A stretch of DNA of 64,000 bases from Pelagimonas sp017744045 (GTDB lineage Bacteria > Pseudomonadota > Alphaproteobacteria > Rhodobacterales > Rhodobacteraceae): assembly GCF_017744045.1 (NCBI RefSeq), contig NZ_JAGHRD010000017.1. One strand, given 5' to 3'. Of the stretch, positions 26,663-34,186 are shown piece by piece. The notes under the pieces are model-generated. The model ran no database searches, was not told the origin of the DNA, and was given only the letters and a program-made list of their open reading frames with translations. Made by a program: the position numbers and the translations under genes. Numbering within the stretch: position 1 is the first letter of the stretch; each line of letters opens with the position of its first letter.

Positions 26663-28181
26663 TTTCACGCCGCACGGTAAGCACCTGATTGCAGGCCAAT
26701 GGGTCAGCTCAGAGCAAAAGTTTCAATCCGACCCCGCGACCGGTTCAGCCCATGAATTCAGCCATGGCACGGTCGATCTGGTGGATCAGGCCGCACAGGC
26801 CGCAGAAGAGGCGTTTTGGTCATACGGCTATGCCAGCCGCGAAAAACGCGCCGCCTTTCTCAACGAGATCGCCGATCAGATCGAAGCCCGCGCCGAGGCC
26901 ATCACCCAGATCGGGTCTCAGGAAACCGGTCTGCCCGAGGCACGCTTGCAGGGCGAGCGTGGCCGCACAACCGGGCAGATCCGCCTATTCGCCAGCCATA
27001 TCCTGCAAGGTGACTATCTCGACCGACGCCATGATGCTGCCTTGCCGGATCGTGCGCCACTGCCGCGCCCCGATCTGCGCATGATCCAGCGCCCGATTGG
27101 TCCGGTGGCCGTCTTTGGCGCGTCGAACTTCCCGCTGGCTTTCTCCACGGCGGGCGGCGACACGGCTTCGGCGCTGGCGGCGGGGTGCCCGGTTGTGGTG
27201 AAGGGCCACAGCGCCCATCCCGGAACCGGCGAGATCATCGCCGAGGCCATCCATGCGGCGATCCAGAAATGTGGCATCCATCCCGGTGTCTTTTCCCTGG
27301 TTCAGGGCGGAAACCGGACAGTGGGGCAATCGCTTGTCCAGCACCCCCTGATCCAGGCCGTCGGCTTCACCGGTTCGCTAGGCGGTGGTCGGGCCTTGTT
27401 TGATCTCTGCGCCCAACGTCCCGATCCCATTCCCTTCTTTGGTGAACTCGGCTCGGTCAACCCAATGTTCATGCTGCCCGGTGCCATGGCCAACAAGGCC
27501 GAAGAACTTGGGCAGGGCTGGGCTGGCTCTCTCACCATGGGGGCGGGGCAATTCTGCACCAATCCCGGCATCGCGATTGTCCAGGCGGGCGAGGATGGTG
27601 AGCGTTTCATCGCCGCGACCTTGGCGGCGCTGACGCAGACCGACGCGCAGGTGATGCTCACCCAAGGCATGGCCCAGACCTATGCCAGCGGCGCTGAGCA
27701 TATGGGAAGTCATACAAATGTGCAGGCGCTTCTTGAAACCACCTGCGGCCCGCGCGAAGCCAAGCCCTTCCTGTTCAAGACAACTGCGCAGGATTGGCTG
27801 AACAACCACGCGCTCAGCGAAGAAGTCTTTGGCCCGCTCGGCCTGGTGATTGTCGCCAGCAATGCCCAAGAGGTCATCGATGTGGCGCGCAGCCTGCCGG
27901 GGCAATTGACGGCGACCCTGCATATGTCTGCCAATGACGCTGAATTTGCGCGCAAAATCAGGCCGATCCTCGAACGCAAAGCTGGCCGCATCCTCGCCAA
28001 TGGTTTCCCGACCGGCGTTGAGGTCTGCGATGCCATGGTCCATGGCGGCCCTTATCCGGCCTCCACAAACTTTGGCGCGACTTCCGTGGGCACTTTGGCG
28101 ATCCGCCGTTTCCTGCGACCGGTCTGTTACCAGAATATCCCGACCGATGTGCTGCCCGCCGACCTGAGGACCTTGGGCTAA
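26655..28181 (+). CDS. 2,5-dioxovalerate (alpha-ketoglutarate semialdehyde) dehydrogenase
   Basis: 508-residue aldehyde dehydrogenase. Catalytic Cys301 in GAGQFCTNPG, general-base Glu264 in FFGELGSVNP, and the NAD(P)-site FTGSLGGGRAL. The GELGSVNP and GQFCTNPG forms are typical of the alpha-ketoglutarate semialdehyde branch. It performs the last step, making 2-oxoglutarate for the TCA cycle. Its ATG overlaps the udh end by 8 bp. A FadR-type operator follows it, before kdgD. Confidence 0.92.
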   Translation: MTDFTPHGKHLIAGQWVSSEQKFQSDPATGSAHEFSHGTVDLVDQAAQAAEEAFWSYGYASREKRAAFLNEIADQIEARAEAITQIGSQETGLPEARLQGERGRTTGQIRLFASHILQGDYLDRRHDAALPDRAPLPRPDLRMIQRPIGPVAVFGASNFPLAFSTAGGDTASALAAGCPVVVKGHSAHPGTGEIIAEAIHAAIQKCGIHPGVFSLVQGGNRTVGQSLVQHPLIQAVGFTGSLGGGRALFDLCAQRPDPIPFFGELGSVNPMFMLPGAMANKAEELGQGWAGSLTMGAGQFCTNPGIAIVQAGEDGERFIAATLAALTQTDAQVMLTQGMAQTYASGAEHMGSHTNVQALLETTCGPREAKPFLFKTTAQDWLNNHALSEEVFGPLGLVIVASNAQEVIDVARSLPGQLTATLHMSANDAEFARKIRPILERKAGRILANGFPTGVEVCDAMVHGGPYPASTNFGATSVGTLAIRRFLRPVCYQNIPTDVLPADLRTLG

Positions 28182-28193
28182 GCCCCGTTTCGA

Positions 28194-28233
28194 TTGACAT
28201 AAATAGAAAGTTATCATACAACTAGTATGATAA
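28194..28233 (+). promoter_or_regulatory. Internal promoter with FadR-type operator before kdgD
   Basis: The operator at 28211-28233 is a near-perfect inverted repeat of TTATCATAC with a 5-bp centre, ending 16 bp before the kdgD ATG. A consensus TTGACA at 28194-28199 lies 11 bp upstream of the operator, the same distance as TTGCTT before the importer operator. The expected -10 (17-bp spacing, TACAAC at 28217) falls inside the operator, so repression by occlusion is expected. This gives kdgD-gci-gli its own promoter within the long operon. Confidence 0.75.
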
Positions 28234-28249
28234 ATGAAGAGACACTAAA

Positions 28250-29152
28250 ATGACTCCTGATCATCTCAAATCCGCCCTCGGCTCCGGCCTGCTCTCCTTT
28301 CCCGTGACCCATTTCGATGCAGACGGGAATTTCGCCTGCGACAGCTATCAAAAACACATCGAATGGCTCGCCGGCTATGACGCCCCGGTCCTGTTTGCCG
28401 CCGGCGGAACCGGAGAATTCTTTTCTCTTCAGCAGGATGAAATCGCCCCGATTGTCGCCGCGGCCAAGGAAAGCTCGGGCGAGACGGCCATCGTCTCGGG
28501 ATGTGGCTATGGAACCGAGATTGCGATTTCGATCGGCCAATCGGCACAAAAGGCCGGGGCGGACGGCCTGCTGGTCCTGCCGCATTACCTGATCGACGCG
28601 CCCCAAGAGGGGCTGTTCAACCACATCAAATCCATCTGCGACGCGGTTGATATTGGCGTGATGATCTACAATCGCGACAATTCCCAGTTTGAGGTCGACA
28701 CCGTGGCGCGCCTTTGTGACGCCTGCCCGAACCTGGTCGGGTTCAAGGACGGATCAGGGGACATTGGCAAGATGCGTCAGGTCACGGCCAAGATGGGCGA
28801 CCGCCTGACCTATCTCGGCGGGATGCCCACCGCAGAACTCTTTGCCGAGGCCTATCTGGGCGTCGGTTTCACCACCTATTCCTCGGCTGTGTTCAACTTT
28901 GTCCCGGCTCTGGCCAATCGCTTTTACACGGCCTTGCGCAGTGGCGATCACGAGACCTGTGAAACCATCCTGAACGATTTCTTCTTTCCTTTCATGAAGC
29001 TGCGCGATTCCCGCAAGGGCTATGCAGTTTCAGCGATCAAGGCCGGGGTACGTTTGGCAGGGTTCGATGCCGGTGCCGTGCGCGCGCCGCTTGACGACCT
29101 GTCCAAGGAGGAAGAGGGCGTTCTGCTCAAGATCATGGAAACGGCGGCCTAA
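28250..29152 (+). CDS. kdgD: 5-dehydro-4-deoxyglucarate dehydratase (decarboxylating)
   Basis: 300 residues of the DapA/dihydrodipicolinate synthase superfamily. Schiff-base Lys166 lies in LVGFKDGSGD, the catalytic Tyr140 in GVMIYNRDN, and FAAGGTGEFFSL forms the substrate loop. It removes water and CO2 from 5-keto-4-deoxy-D-glucarate to give alpha-ketoglutarate semialdehyde, the substrate of the dehydrogenase encoded just upstream. It is first in the transcript from the internal operator-promoter. Confidence 0.94.
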   Translation: MTPDHLKSALGSGLLSFPVTHFDADGNFACDSYQKHIEWLAGYDAPVLFAAGGTGEFFSLQQDEIAPIVAAAKESSGETAIVSGCGYGTEIAISIGQSAQKAGADGLLVLPHYLIDAPQEGLFNHIKSICDAVDIGVMIYNRDNSQFEVDTVARLCDACPNLVGFKDGSGDIGKMRQVTAKMGDRLTYLGGMPTAELFAEAYLGVGFTTYSSAVFNFVPALANRFYTALRSGDHETCETILNDFFFPFMKLRDSRKGYAVSAIKAGVRLAGFDAGAVRAPLDDLSKEEEGVLLKIMETAA

Positions 29153-29203
29153 GGGTCTAACCCCACGGGGCCAGCGCCCCCAGCGACCGCCGAGAGGATC
29201 GTT

Positions 29204-30337
29204 ATGAAGATTGCCGATATCCGAACCCATCTGCTAGAGCATCAGCTTGAAACCGCGTTCGAAAGCGCCTCGATGCGGTTTGACAAGCGCAGCCATGTGC
29301 TGGTCGAGGTCATCTGTGACGATGGCACCATCGGGTGGGGCGAATGCCTTGGCCCGGCGCGGCCTAATGCGGCGGTGGTTGACGCCTATAAGGGGTTTCT
29401 GATCGGGCAAAACCCTCTGGAAACCGAAAAGCTCTGGGCGACCTGCTACAACGCGCTGCGCGATCAGGGGCAGCGCGGCCTGACCGTCACAGCGCTGTCG
29501 GGCATCGACATCGCGCTTTGGGACATCAAGGGCAAGCATTTTGGCGCGCCCATTTCCACCCTGCTTGGCGGGCGCTGGCACAACCGGATTGAGGCCTATG
29601 CGACGGGCAGTTTCAAACGTGATGGCGTTGATCGTGTCCAGGACAATGCCCTTGAAATGGCGGCCCATGCTGAGGCGGGTTTTGACCGGATGAAGGTCAA
29701 GATCGGCTTTGACGTGGCCGAAGACCTGCGGGTCATCAAGGCCGTGCGCGAGGCCATCGGCCCGACCCGGCGTTTGATGATTGATGCAAATCACGGCTAC
29801 ACCGCGGCTGAGGCGATCAAGCTTGGCCAGGCGGCCGCCGAATTCGATATCGACTGGTTCGAAGAGCCGGTCCTGCCCGAACAGCTTTCGGCCTATCGAG
29901 ATGTGCGCGCGCGCCAGCCGCTGCCTTTGGCGGCGGGCGAGACATGGCACACGCGCTGGGGCTATCGCGAGGCTCTGGAAAGCCGCGCGGTGGACATCAT
30001 CCAGCCGGATCTCTGCGGCGTTGGCGGGTTTAGCGAAGCCAAAAAGGTCGCCGATCTGGCCTCGGTCTATGGGGTGCGCGTTGTCCCGCATGTCTGGGGC
30101 ACCGCTGTGCAGATTGCGGCGGCGCTGCAATTCCTGTCCTCGATGGTGCCCGACCCGGTGCGCACCGCACCTGTGGCACCGATCATGGAGTTCGATCGCA
30201 CCCATAACCCGTTCCGTCAGGCCATTGTCACCTCTTCGATTGAACATAAAAACGGTTGGGTCCGGGTCCCCGATGGGCCGGGGCTGGGCATCGAAATCAA
30301 CCGCGACGCATTGCGCGACTTCGCGCCAAAGGATTAG
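29204..30337 (+). CDS. gci: D-galactarolactone cycloisomerase (enolase superfamily)
   Basis: 377 residues of the mandelate racemase/muconate lactonising family, the length of the Agrobacterium Gci. Visible are the KxK in DRMKVKIGF, metal ligands in LMIDANHGY, WFEEPVLP and AAGETWH, and the late VPHVWGTAVQ. Gci opens galactaro-1,4-lactone to 3-deoxy-2-keto-hexarate, the substrate of KdgD. Good GAGAGGA ribosome site. A galactarate dehydratase is the main alternative, but the neighbouring gli gene favours Gci. Confidence 0.87.
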   Translation: MKIADIRTHLLEHQLETAFESASMRFDKRSHVLVEVICDDGTIGWGECLGPARPNAAVVDAYKGFLIGQNPLETEKLWATCYNALRDQGQRGLTVTALSGIDIALWDIKGKHFGAPISTLLGGRWHNRIEAYATGSFKRDGVDRVQDNALEMAAHAEAGFDRMKVKIGFDVAEDLRVIKAVREAIGPTRRLMIDANHGYTAAEAIKLGQAAAEFDIDWFEEPVLPEQLSAYRDVRARQPLPLAAGETWHTRWGYREALESRAVDIIQPDLCGVGGFSEAKKVADLASVYGVRVVPHVWGTAVQIAAALQFLSSMVPDPVRTAPVAPIMEFDRTHNPFRQAIVTSSIEHKNGWVRVPDGPGLGIEINRDALRDFAPKD

Positions 30338-30339
30338 GT

Positions 30340-31191
30340 ATGATTGATCGCAAGCTGTCCGGAACGCCCCCGCAAACCCGGCTGCCACAGGGCGCTGTGG
30401 ACACGCAAATGCATATGTATGTTGCCGGTTTCCCCGCGGTCGAGGGCGGCCCCGGCCTACCGCCCGCGCCCCTGCCCACACCCGAGATGTACCGCAAGGT
30501 CATGTCCTGGTTGGGCATCGAGCGTGTGGTGATCACCCAGGGCAATGCCCATCAGGCTGACAATGCCTGCCTGCTGGCCTGTCTGAAAGAGATGGGTGAG
30601 GTTGCGCGCGGTGTGGCTGTCATCACGCCCGATGTCTCTGATGCCGAGATTGAGGCGCTTAGCGCGCAGGGCATTGTCGGTGCCCGCATCATGGACCTAC
30701 CGGGCGGGGCCATTGGCCTTGATCGTCTGGAAGAGATCGACGCGATTGCCGCAAATGCCGGTTGGATGATGGCGGTGCAATTTGACGGCTCTGCCCTGCC
30801 ACGTCTGGAACCTCGGCTGGCTTCGTTGAAATCCGACTGGGTTCTGGATCACCACGGCAAGATCTTCTCCGGCGTCACCAACAGCCATGTGGCCACAATC
30901 AAACGGCTGCTGGATCGCGGCAAGATGCGTTTCAAATTCGCCGGTTGTTATGAATCCTCCCGCAGCGGCGGCCCGGATTACCCCGATATCGCCGAGCTTG
31001 CCCGCGATGTCGCGCGTTACGCACCAGAGCGGATCGTCTGGGGAACCAACTGGCCCCATAACATGGCTACCAAGACCGAAGACTACCCGGATGACGCCGC
31101 TTTGCTGGACACTGTTCTGGGCTGGCTGCCAGAGGGGGGCGCACTTGAGCAGGCCGTGGTCCAAAACCCCGCCGAGCTGTATCGGTTTTAG
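30340..31191 (+). CDS. gli: D-galactarolactone isomerase (amidohydrolase superfamily)
   Basis: 283 residues from ATG 30340, with AAGGA upstream. It belongs to the COG3618 amidohydrolase group. The first strand reads GAVDTQMHMY, so the usual HxH metal pair is QxH. HHGKIF, CYESSRSGGPDY and WGTNWPHNM follow. Gli converts the 1,5-lactone made by Udh to the 1,4-lactone used by Gci. The udh-gci-gli-kdgD set is known from Agrobacterium, which supports the call. A simple lactonase is the alternative. Confidence 0.87.
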   Translation: MIDRKLSGTPPQTRLPQGAVDTQMHMYVAGFPAVEGGPGLPPAPLPTPEMYRKVMSWLGIERVVITQGNAHQADNACLLACLKEMGEVARGVAVITPDVSDAEIEALSAQGIVGARIMDLPGGAIGLDRLEEIDAIAANAGWMMAVQFDGSALPRLEPRLASLKSDWVLDHHGKIFSGVTNSHVATIKRLLDRGKMRFKFAGCYESSRSGGPDYPDIAELARDVARYAPERIVWGTNWPHNMATKTEDYPDDAALLDTVLGWLPEGGALEQAVVQNPAELYRF

Positions 31192-31226
31192 GGCAGGGGC
31201 CTTGCGTCCCTTTCCCGTGCTGCGAC

Positions 31227-31263
31227 AAAAAAAGCCGGAGAGTTAAATCATAACCCACCGGCT
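31227..31263 (-). terminator. Intrinsic terminator of the kduI-kduD transcript
   Basis: Read on the minus strand, AGCCGG and CCGGCT form a 6-bp stem (31233-31238 with 31258-31263) followed by a run of seven T. It sits 22 bp after the kduD stop, between the two converging operons. Confidence 0.75.
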
Positions 31264-31285
31264 CATACCTTGCGTTTGCCTGACC

Positions 31286-32026
31286 TTAGCGCGCCAGCCA
31301 CCCGCCATCCACATTGATCACCGCGCCATGCACGTAATCAGAGGCAGGCGCGCTCAGGAACACCGCCGTGTCGGCAATATCCTCAGGATCACCCCAACGC
31401 CCCGCCGGAATACGCTCGAGGATCGCCTGATTGCGCGCCTTATCCGCGCGCAGCGCCTCGGTGTTGTTGGTGGCAATATAGCCCGGCGCAATGGCGTTCA
31501 CATTGATCCCACGCGCCGCCCATTCATTGGCCAGCAGCTTGGTCAACCCGGCCACCGCATGTTTGGACGCCGTATAAGACGGCACGCGAATGCCGCCCTG
31601 GAAGGACAGCAAAGAGGCGATGTTGACGATCTTGCCCTTGCGACCCTGCGCCAGCGCCTCTTTGGCAAAGGCCTGGCAGGTAAAGAACAACGCCTTGGCG
31701 TTTACATCCATCACATCGTCCCAATCGGTTTCCGAGAAATCCACGGAGTCCTCACGCCGAATGATGCCCGCATTGTTGACCAGAATGTCATAGCCCGCGC
31801 CCGCAAACACATCCCGACCCGCCATCGGATCGGCAAAATCGATGATCAAGGCCGACGCCGCGCCACCCGCATCGCGAATTCTGGCGATGGTCTCGTCACA
31901 AGACCGCCGCCCGCCGCAAACAACGTGTGCGCCTGCAGCCGCCAAAGACACGGCAATCGCTTGCCCGATCCCGGTATTCGCGCCCGTCACCAGCGCCTTT
32001 TTCCCTTCCAGCGAAAAACGGCTCAT
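31286..32026 (-). CDS. kduD: 2-deoxy-D-gluconate 3-dehydrogenase
   Basis: 246-residue classical SDR. NAD loop ALVTGANTGIGQAIA near residue 12, NNAG at the middle, catalytic Ser-Tyr-Lys in SLLSFQ and YTASKHAVAG. It reduces 2,5-diketo-3-deoxygluconate (DKII) from KduI to 2-keto-3-deoxygluconate. Overlaps the kduI end by 4 bp. KdgK and KdgA, needed to finish this branch, are not in the window. Confidence 0.92.
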   Translation of the reverse strand: MSRFSLEGKKALVTGANTGIGQAIAVSLAAAGAHVVCGGRRSCDETIARIRDAGGAASALIIDFADPMAGRDVFAGAGYDILVNNAGIIRREDSVDFSETDWDDVMDVNAKALFFTCQAFAKEALAQGRKGKIVNIASLLSFQGGIRVPSYTASKHAVAGLTKLLANEWAARGINVNAIAPGYIATNNTEALRADKARNQAILERIPAGRWGDPEDIADTAVFLSAPASDYVHGAVINVDGGWLAR

Positions 32027-32847
32027 TTCATGTCCTTCGGTTGGATAAAGTCCATGTCCGTATAATCGACATTGTCGCCGGCCATGGCCCAGATAAACGT
32101 GTATTCGCCGATGCCTGCGCCGGAATGGATCGACCAGGGCGGCGAAATCGCGGCTTCTTCATTGCTCATGAACAGGTGGCGCGTTTCGGTCGGTTCGCCC
32201 ATCAGATGCAGCACACGGCTTTCCTCATCCATACCCCAATACAGATAGGCCTCCATGCGGCGGTCATGAATATGGCTCGGGATCGTGTTCCAGACCGAGC
32301 CATCCTCCAGCGAGGTATAGCCCAGGATCAGCTGGCAGCTCTCCATCACCTTGGGGTGTATGAACATCTTGATCGTACGCTTGTTCGAGGTTTCGGCCGC
32401 GCCCATCGCCACCTTTTCGCACTCATCCATCTTGATCAGACGGTTGGGAAAGCTCTCATGCGCCGGGGCAGAGGTGATGTAAAACCGACCCGCACCGTCA
32501 AAGGTCACATCGCCCGTGCCCTTGCCCAGATACAGCACCTCGCCCTTGGCTAGCGTATAGCTTGTCCCGTCAGCAGAGACCGTGCCGGTTTCGCCAATAT
32601 TGACGATGCCCATCTCGCGACGTTCCAGAAAGGTGTCGGTCTTGGTTTCTTCGACCTTGCCCAGGGTCAGGGGCGCGCCATTTGGCACGGCCCCGCCCAG
32701 AACAAACCGGTCGTAATGGGTATAAACAAGGCGAATTTCGCCCGATGCGAACAGGCCTCCGGCCAGGAAATTGGAACGCAGCGTGTCCGTATCCATTTGT
32801 TTGGCATGGTCCGGATGGATGGCGTGGCGGGTTTCAACGGTCAGCAT
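32023..32847 (-). CDS. kduI: 5-dehydro-4-deoxy-D-glucuronate isomerase
   Basis: 274 residues of the KduI cupin family, near the family norm of 278. Zn ligands are in IPSHIHDRRMEAYLY and PPWSIHSGAG. It isomerises 5-keto-4-deoxyuronate released from unsaturated oligouronides. I chose ATG 32847 (AGAGGG about 6 bp upstream) over an upstream start at 32862. A FadR-type half-site at 32910-32920 lies about 65 bp upstream. Confidence 0.94.
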   Translation of the reverse strand: MLTVETRHAIHPDHAKQMDTDTLRSNFLAGGLFASGEIRLVYTHYDRFVLGGAVPNGAPLTLGKVEETKTDTFLERREMGIVNIGETGTVSADGTSYTLAKGEVLYLGKGTGDVTFDGAGRFYITSAPAHESFPNRLIKMDECEKVAMGAAETSNKRTIKMFIHPKVMESCQLILGYTSLEDGSVWNTIPSHIHDRRMEAYLYWGMDEESRVLHLMGEPTETRHLFMSNEEAAISPPWSIHSGAGIGEYTFIWAMAGDNVDYTDMDFIQPKDMK

Positions 32848-33024
32848 GGAGCCCTCTTGCATGACAAAATGAACCTGATTCTGAAATCAAGTCGTATTAA
32901 TATTATTGGTTGTCATACAATTTGGGCGAAGTCAAATTTGCTTTGCCCTACGCCGTGCGATTCAAGTTCCGTCTCTCGTCACCTGGAGCTGAAGTCTGCT
33001 ACTTAGGTAAATAGCAACCACACA
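32848..33024. other. Gene-free leader of kduI and adjoining DNA
   Basis: This holds the kduI promoter: on the minus strand a TTGACT box lies 9 bp ahead of the operator at 32910-32920. The part from about 32935 to 33024 has no feature I can assign. It is the start of a gene-free 631-bp interval that also contains the REPIN-like pair and the MITE. Confidence 0.5.
32910..32920 (-). promoter_or_regulatory. FadR-type operator before kduI-kduD
   Basis: TTGTCATACAA matches the FadR-family consensus TNGTNNNACNA at every fixed position and shares the TCATACAA core with the sites at 17491 and 28211. It lies downstream of a minus-strand TTGACT box, where a repressor would interfere with the kduI promoter. 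Confidence 0.68.
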
Positions 33025-33174
33025 GGTTCGCGCCCGGCCCCGAGGGTGGGCGCGTCCAACTTTGGCAAACGGGTGGTGGCATCAGGAAACTGCGTATCTT
33101 GTTGAAACGTTGAGACGAATTCGCGCCCGCCCTGGGGGCGGGGTCGGGCGCGAACCGGATCGCAAGCGATCCGG
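33025..33174. repeat. REPIN-like inverted repeat pair and palindrome
   Basis: The word GGTTCGCGCCCGRCC occurs at 33025-33039 and, inverted, at 33142-33156 (14 of 15 identical). Each is part of its own small GC-rich stem (33029-33054 and 33120-33154). A perfect 9-bp hairpin CCGGATCGC-AA-GCGATCCGG follows at 33155-33174. Two extragenic palindromes in opposite orientation are the layout of a REPIN. Copies elsewhere in the genome are expected but cannot be seen here. Confidence 0.6.
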
Positions 33175-33215
33175 GGGCGTTATCTCGATGACAAGAATTC
33201 AAGTTCCGCTTCTAG

Positions 33216-33478
33216 GGTCTGTTGACATTCACCCTTCGGCACCAGCGCGAGACCCATTTTGCCCCTGACGAGGCGATTTGGCCGCAGCGATCTGACCGAT
33301 CGTAAGGGCAAGTCAACGAAGACAGAGGCAAAATGGGCCGCGCCGCTTGCGGTTTCGCAAAAATTGCCCACTTCTGCGTAATTTGAGCTTGCAGTAGATC
33401 ACTACTCCTGCGCTCAAATTCCTAAAACTGAGCAATTTTTGACTGAAACTGGTGCTGAAGGCTGAATGTCAACAGACC
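33216..33478. mobile_element. 263-bp MITE-like element with CTAG target duplication
   Basis: Terminal inverted repeats of about 30 bp (28 identical) start GGTCTGTTGACATTCA at both ends. They are flanked by CTAG at 33212-33215 and 33479-33482, the duplication expected of IS5-group transposases. No transposase frame is inside. An internal 11-bp inverted repeat (CCCATTTTGCC at 33253, its complement at 33327) could form a hairpin. The right-hand CTAG supplies the TAG stop of the GntR gene, so the element landed exactly at the end of that gene. A full-length IS elsewhere in the genome would mobilise it (inference). Confidence 0.85.
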
Positions 33479-34186
33479 CTAGTCCCGCAGCAATTTCTTA
33501 TAGCGGGCTTGGCTACCCTTCAGATGCATGCGCATGGCCTGTCTTGCACCATCTTCGTCACCGTCCAGAACGGCATAAACGATGTCGCGATGCTCTTGTT
33601 TCAGCAGGGCCGTGTATTCCGGAGCGACCGGCGTTTCGGTTGGATGCAAGGCATGGCGCGGGATCATGGTCGCGCCAAGCATAGATAATGTATCGGCAAA
33701 ACGCTTGTTGTTTGATGCTTCGGCAATGGCCAGATGCAGGGCGAAATCCGCCTCATGGGTCGATGCATCCGTGTCGGTTAACTCTTCCAAGTGCTTTAAA
33801 CTCTTGAGGATTTTTTCCTCTTGCGCCGGGCTGTGGCGGATGGCCGCCAGGCCTGCTGCTTCGACCTCGATCGCGGTGCGCAGTTCCAGAAGCTCAATCA
33901 TGGATGACAATTGTTCCGGGTTGGCGCTTTGGAACGGCATGATGGGCGGGTTGACGGGTTCGATCACAAAAACCCCGGCACCACGACGCGAATCCACCAG
34001 CCCATCGGCGCGCAGCGATGCGATGGCTTCGCGGATCACAGTGCGCGAGACACCGTGTTCTTCGGTGAGGCTGGCTTCGCTTGGCAGCCGGTCGCCCGGA
34101 CGATAATCGCCTGACGTTATTTGCTCTTTCAGCTTGTCCCGGACTTCAACGACCAATGTTTTGCGTTTCGGGGCTTGAGTTGACAT
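33479..34186 (-). CDS. GntR/FadR-family transcriptional regulator of uronate genes
   Basis: 235 residues from ATG 34186; an upstream in-frame start at 34258 adds an unlikely low-complexity leader. An N-terminal winged helix (about 8-75, RPGDRLPSEASLTEEHGVSRTVIREAIASLRADGLV) is followed by an all-helical FadR-C/FCD ligand domain (about 90-230). It lies beyond kduI-kduD and is the obvious reader of the three FadR-type sites in this island, probably as a repressor released by a uronate intermediate (inference; relatives are UxuR/ExuR/KdgR-type GntR proteins). The TAG stop is inside the CTAG target duplication of the MITE, so the original 3' flank and terminator are now displaced. Confidence 0.88.
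   Translation of the reverse strand: MSTQAPKRKTLVVEVRDKLKEQITSGDYRPGDRLPSEASLTEEHGVSRTVIREAIASLRADGLVDSRRGAGVFVIEPVNPPIMPFQSANPEQLSSMIELLELRTAIEVEAAGLAAIRHSPAQEEKILKSLKHLEELTDTDASTHEADFALHLAIAEASNNKRFADTLSMLGATMIPRHALHPTETPVAPEYTALLKQEHRDIVYAVLDGDEDGARQAMRMHLKGSQARYKKLLRD

Noticed and set aside
33216..33478. Full insertion sequence with transposase
   Set aside because: The element is only 263 bp and no transposase-like frame is inside, so it is non-autonomous.
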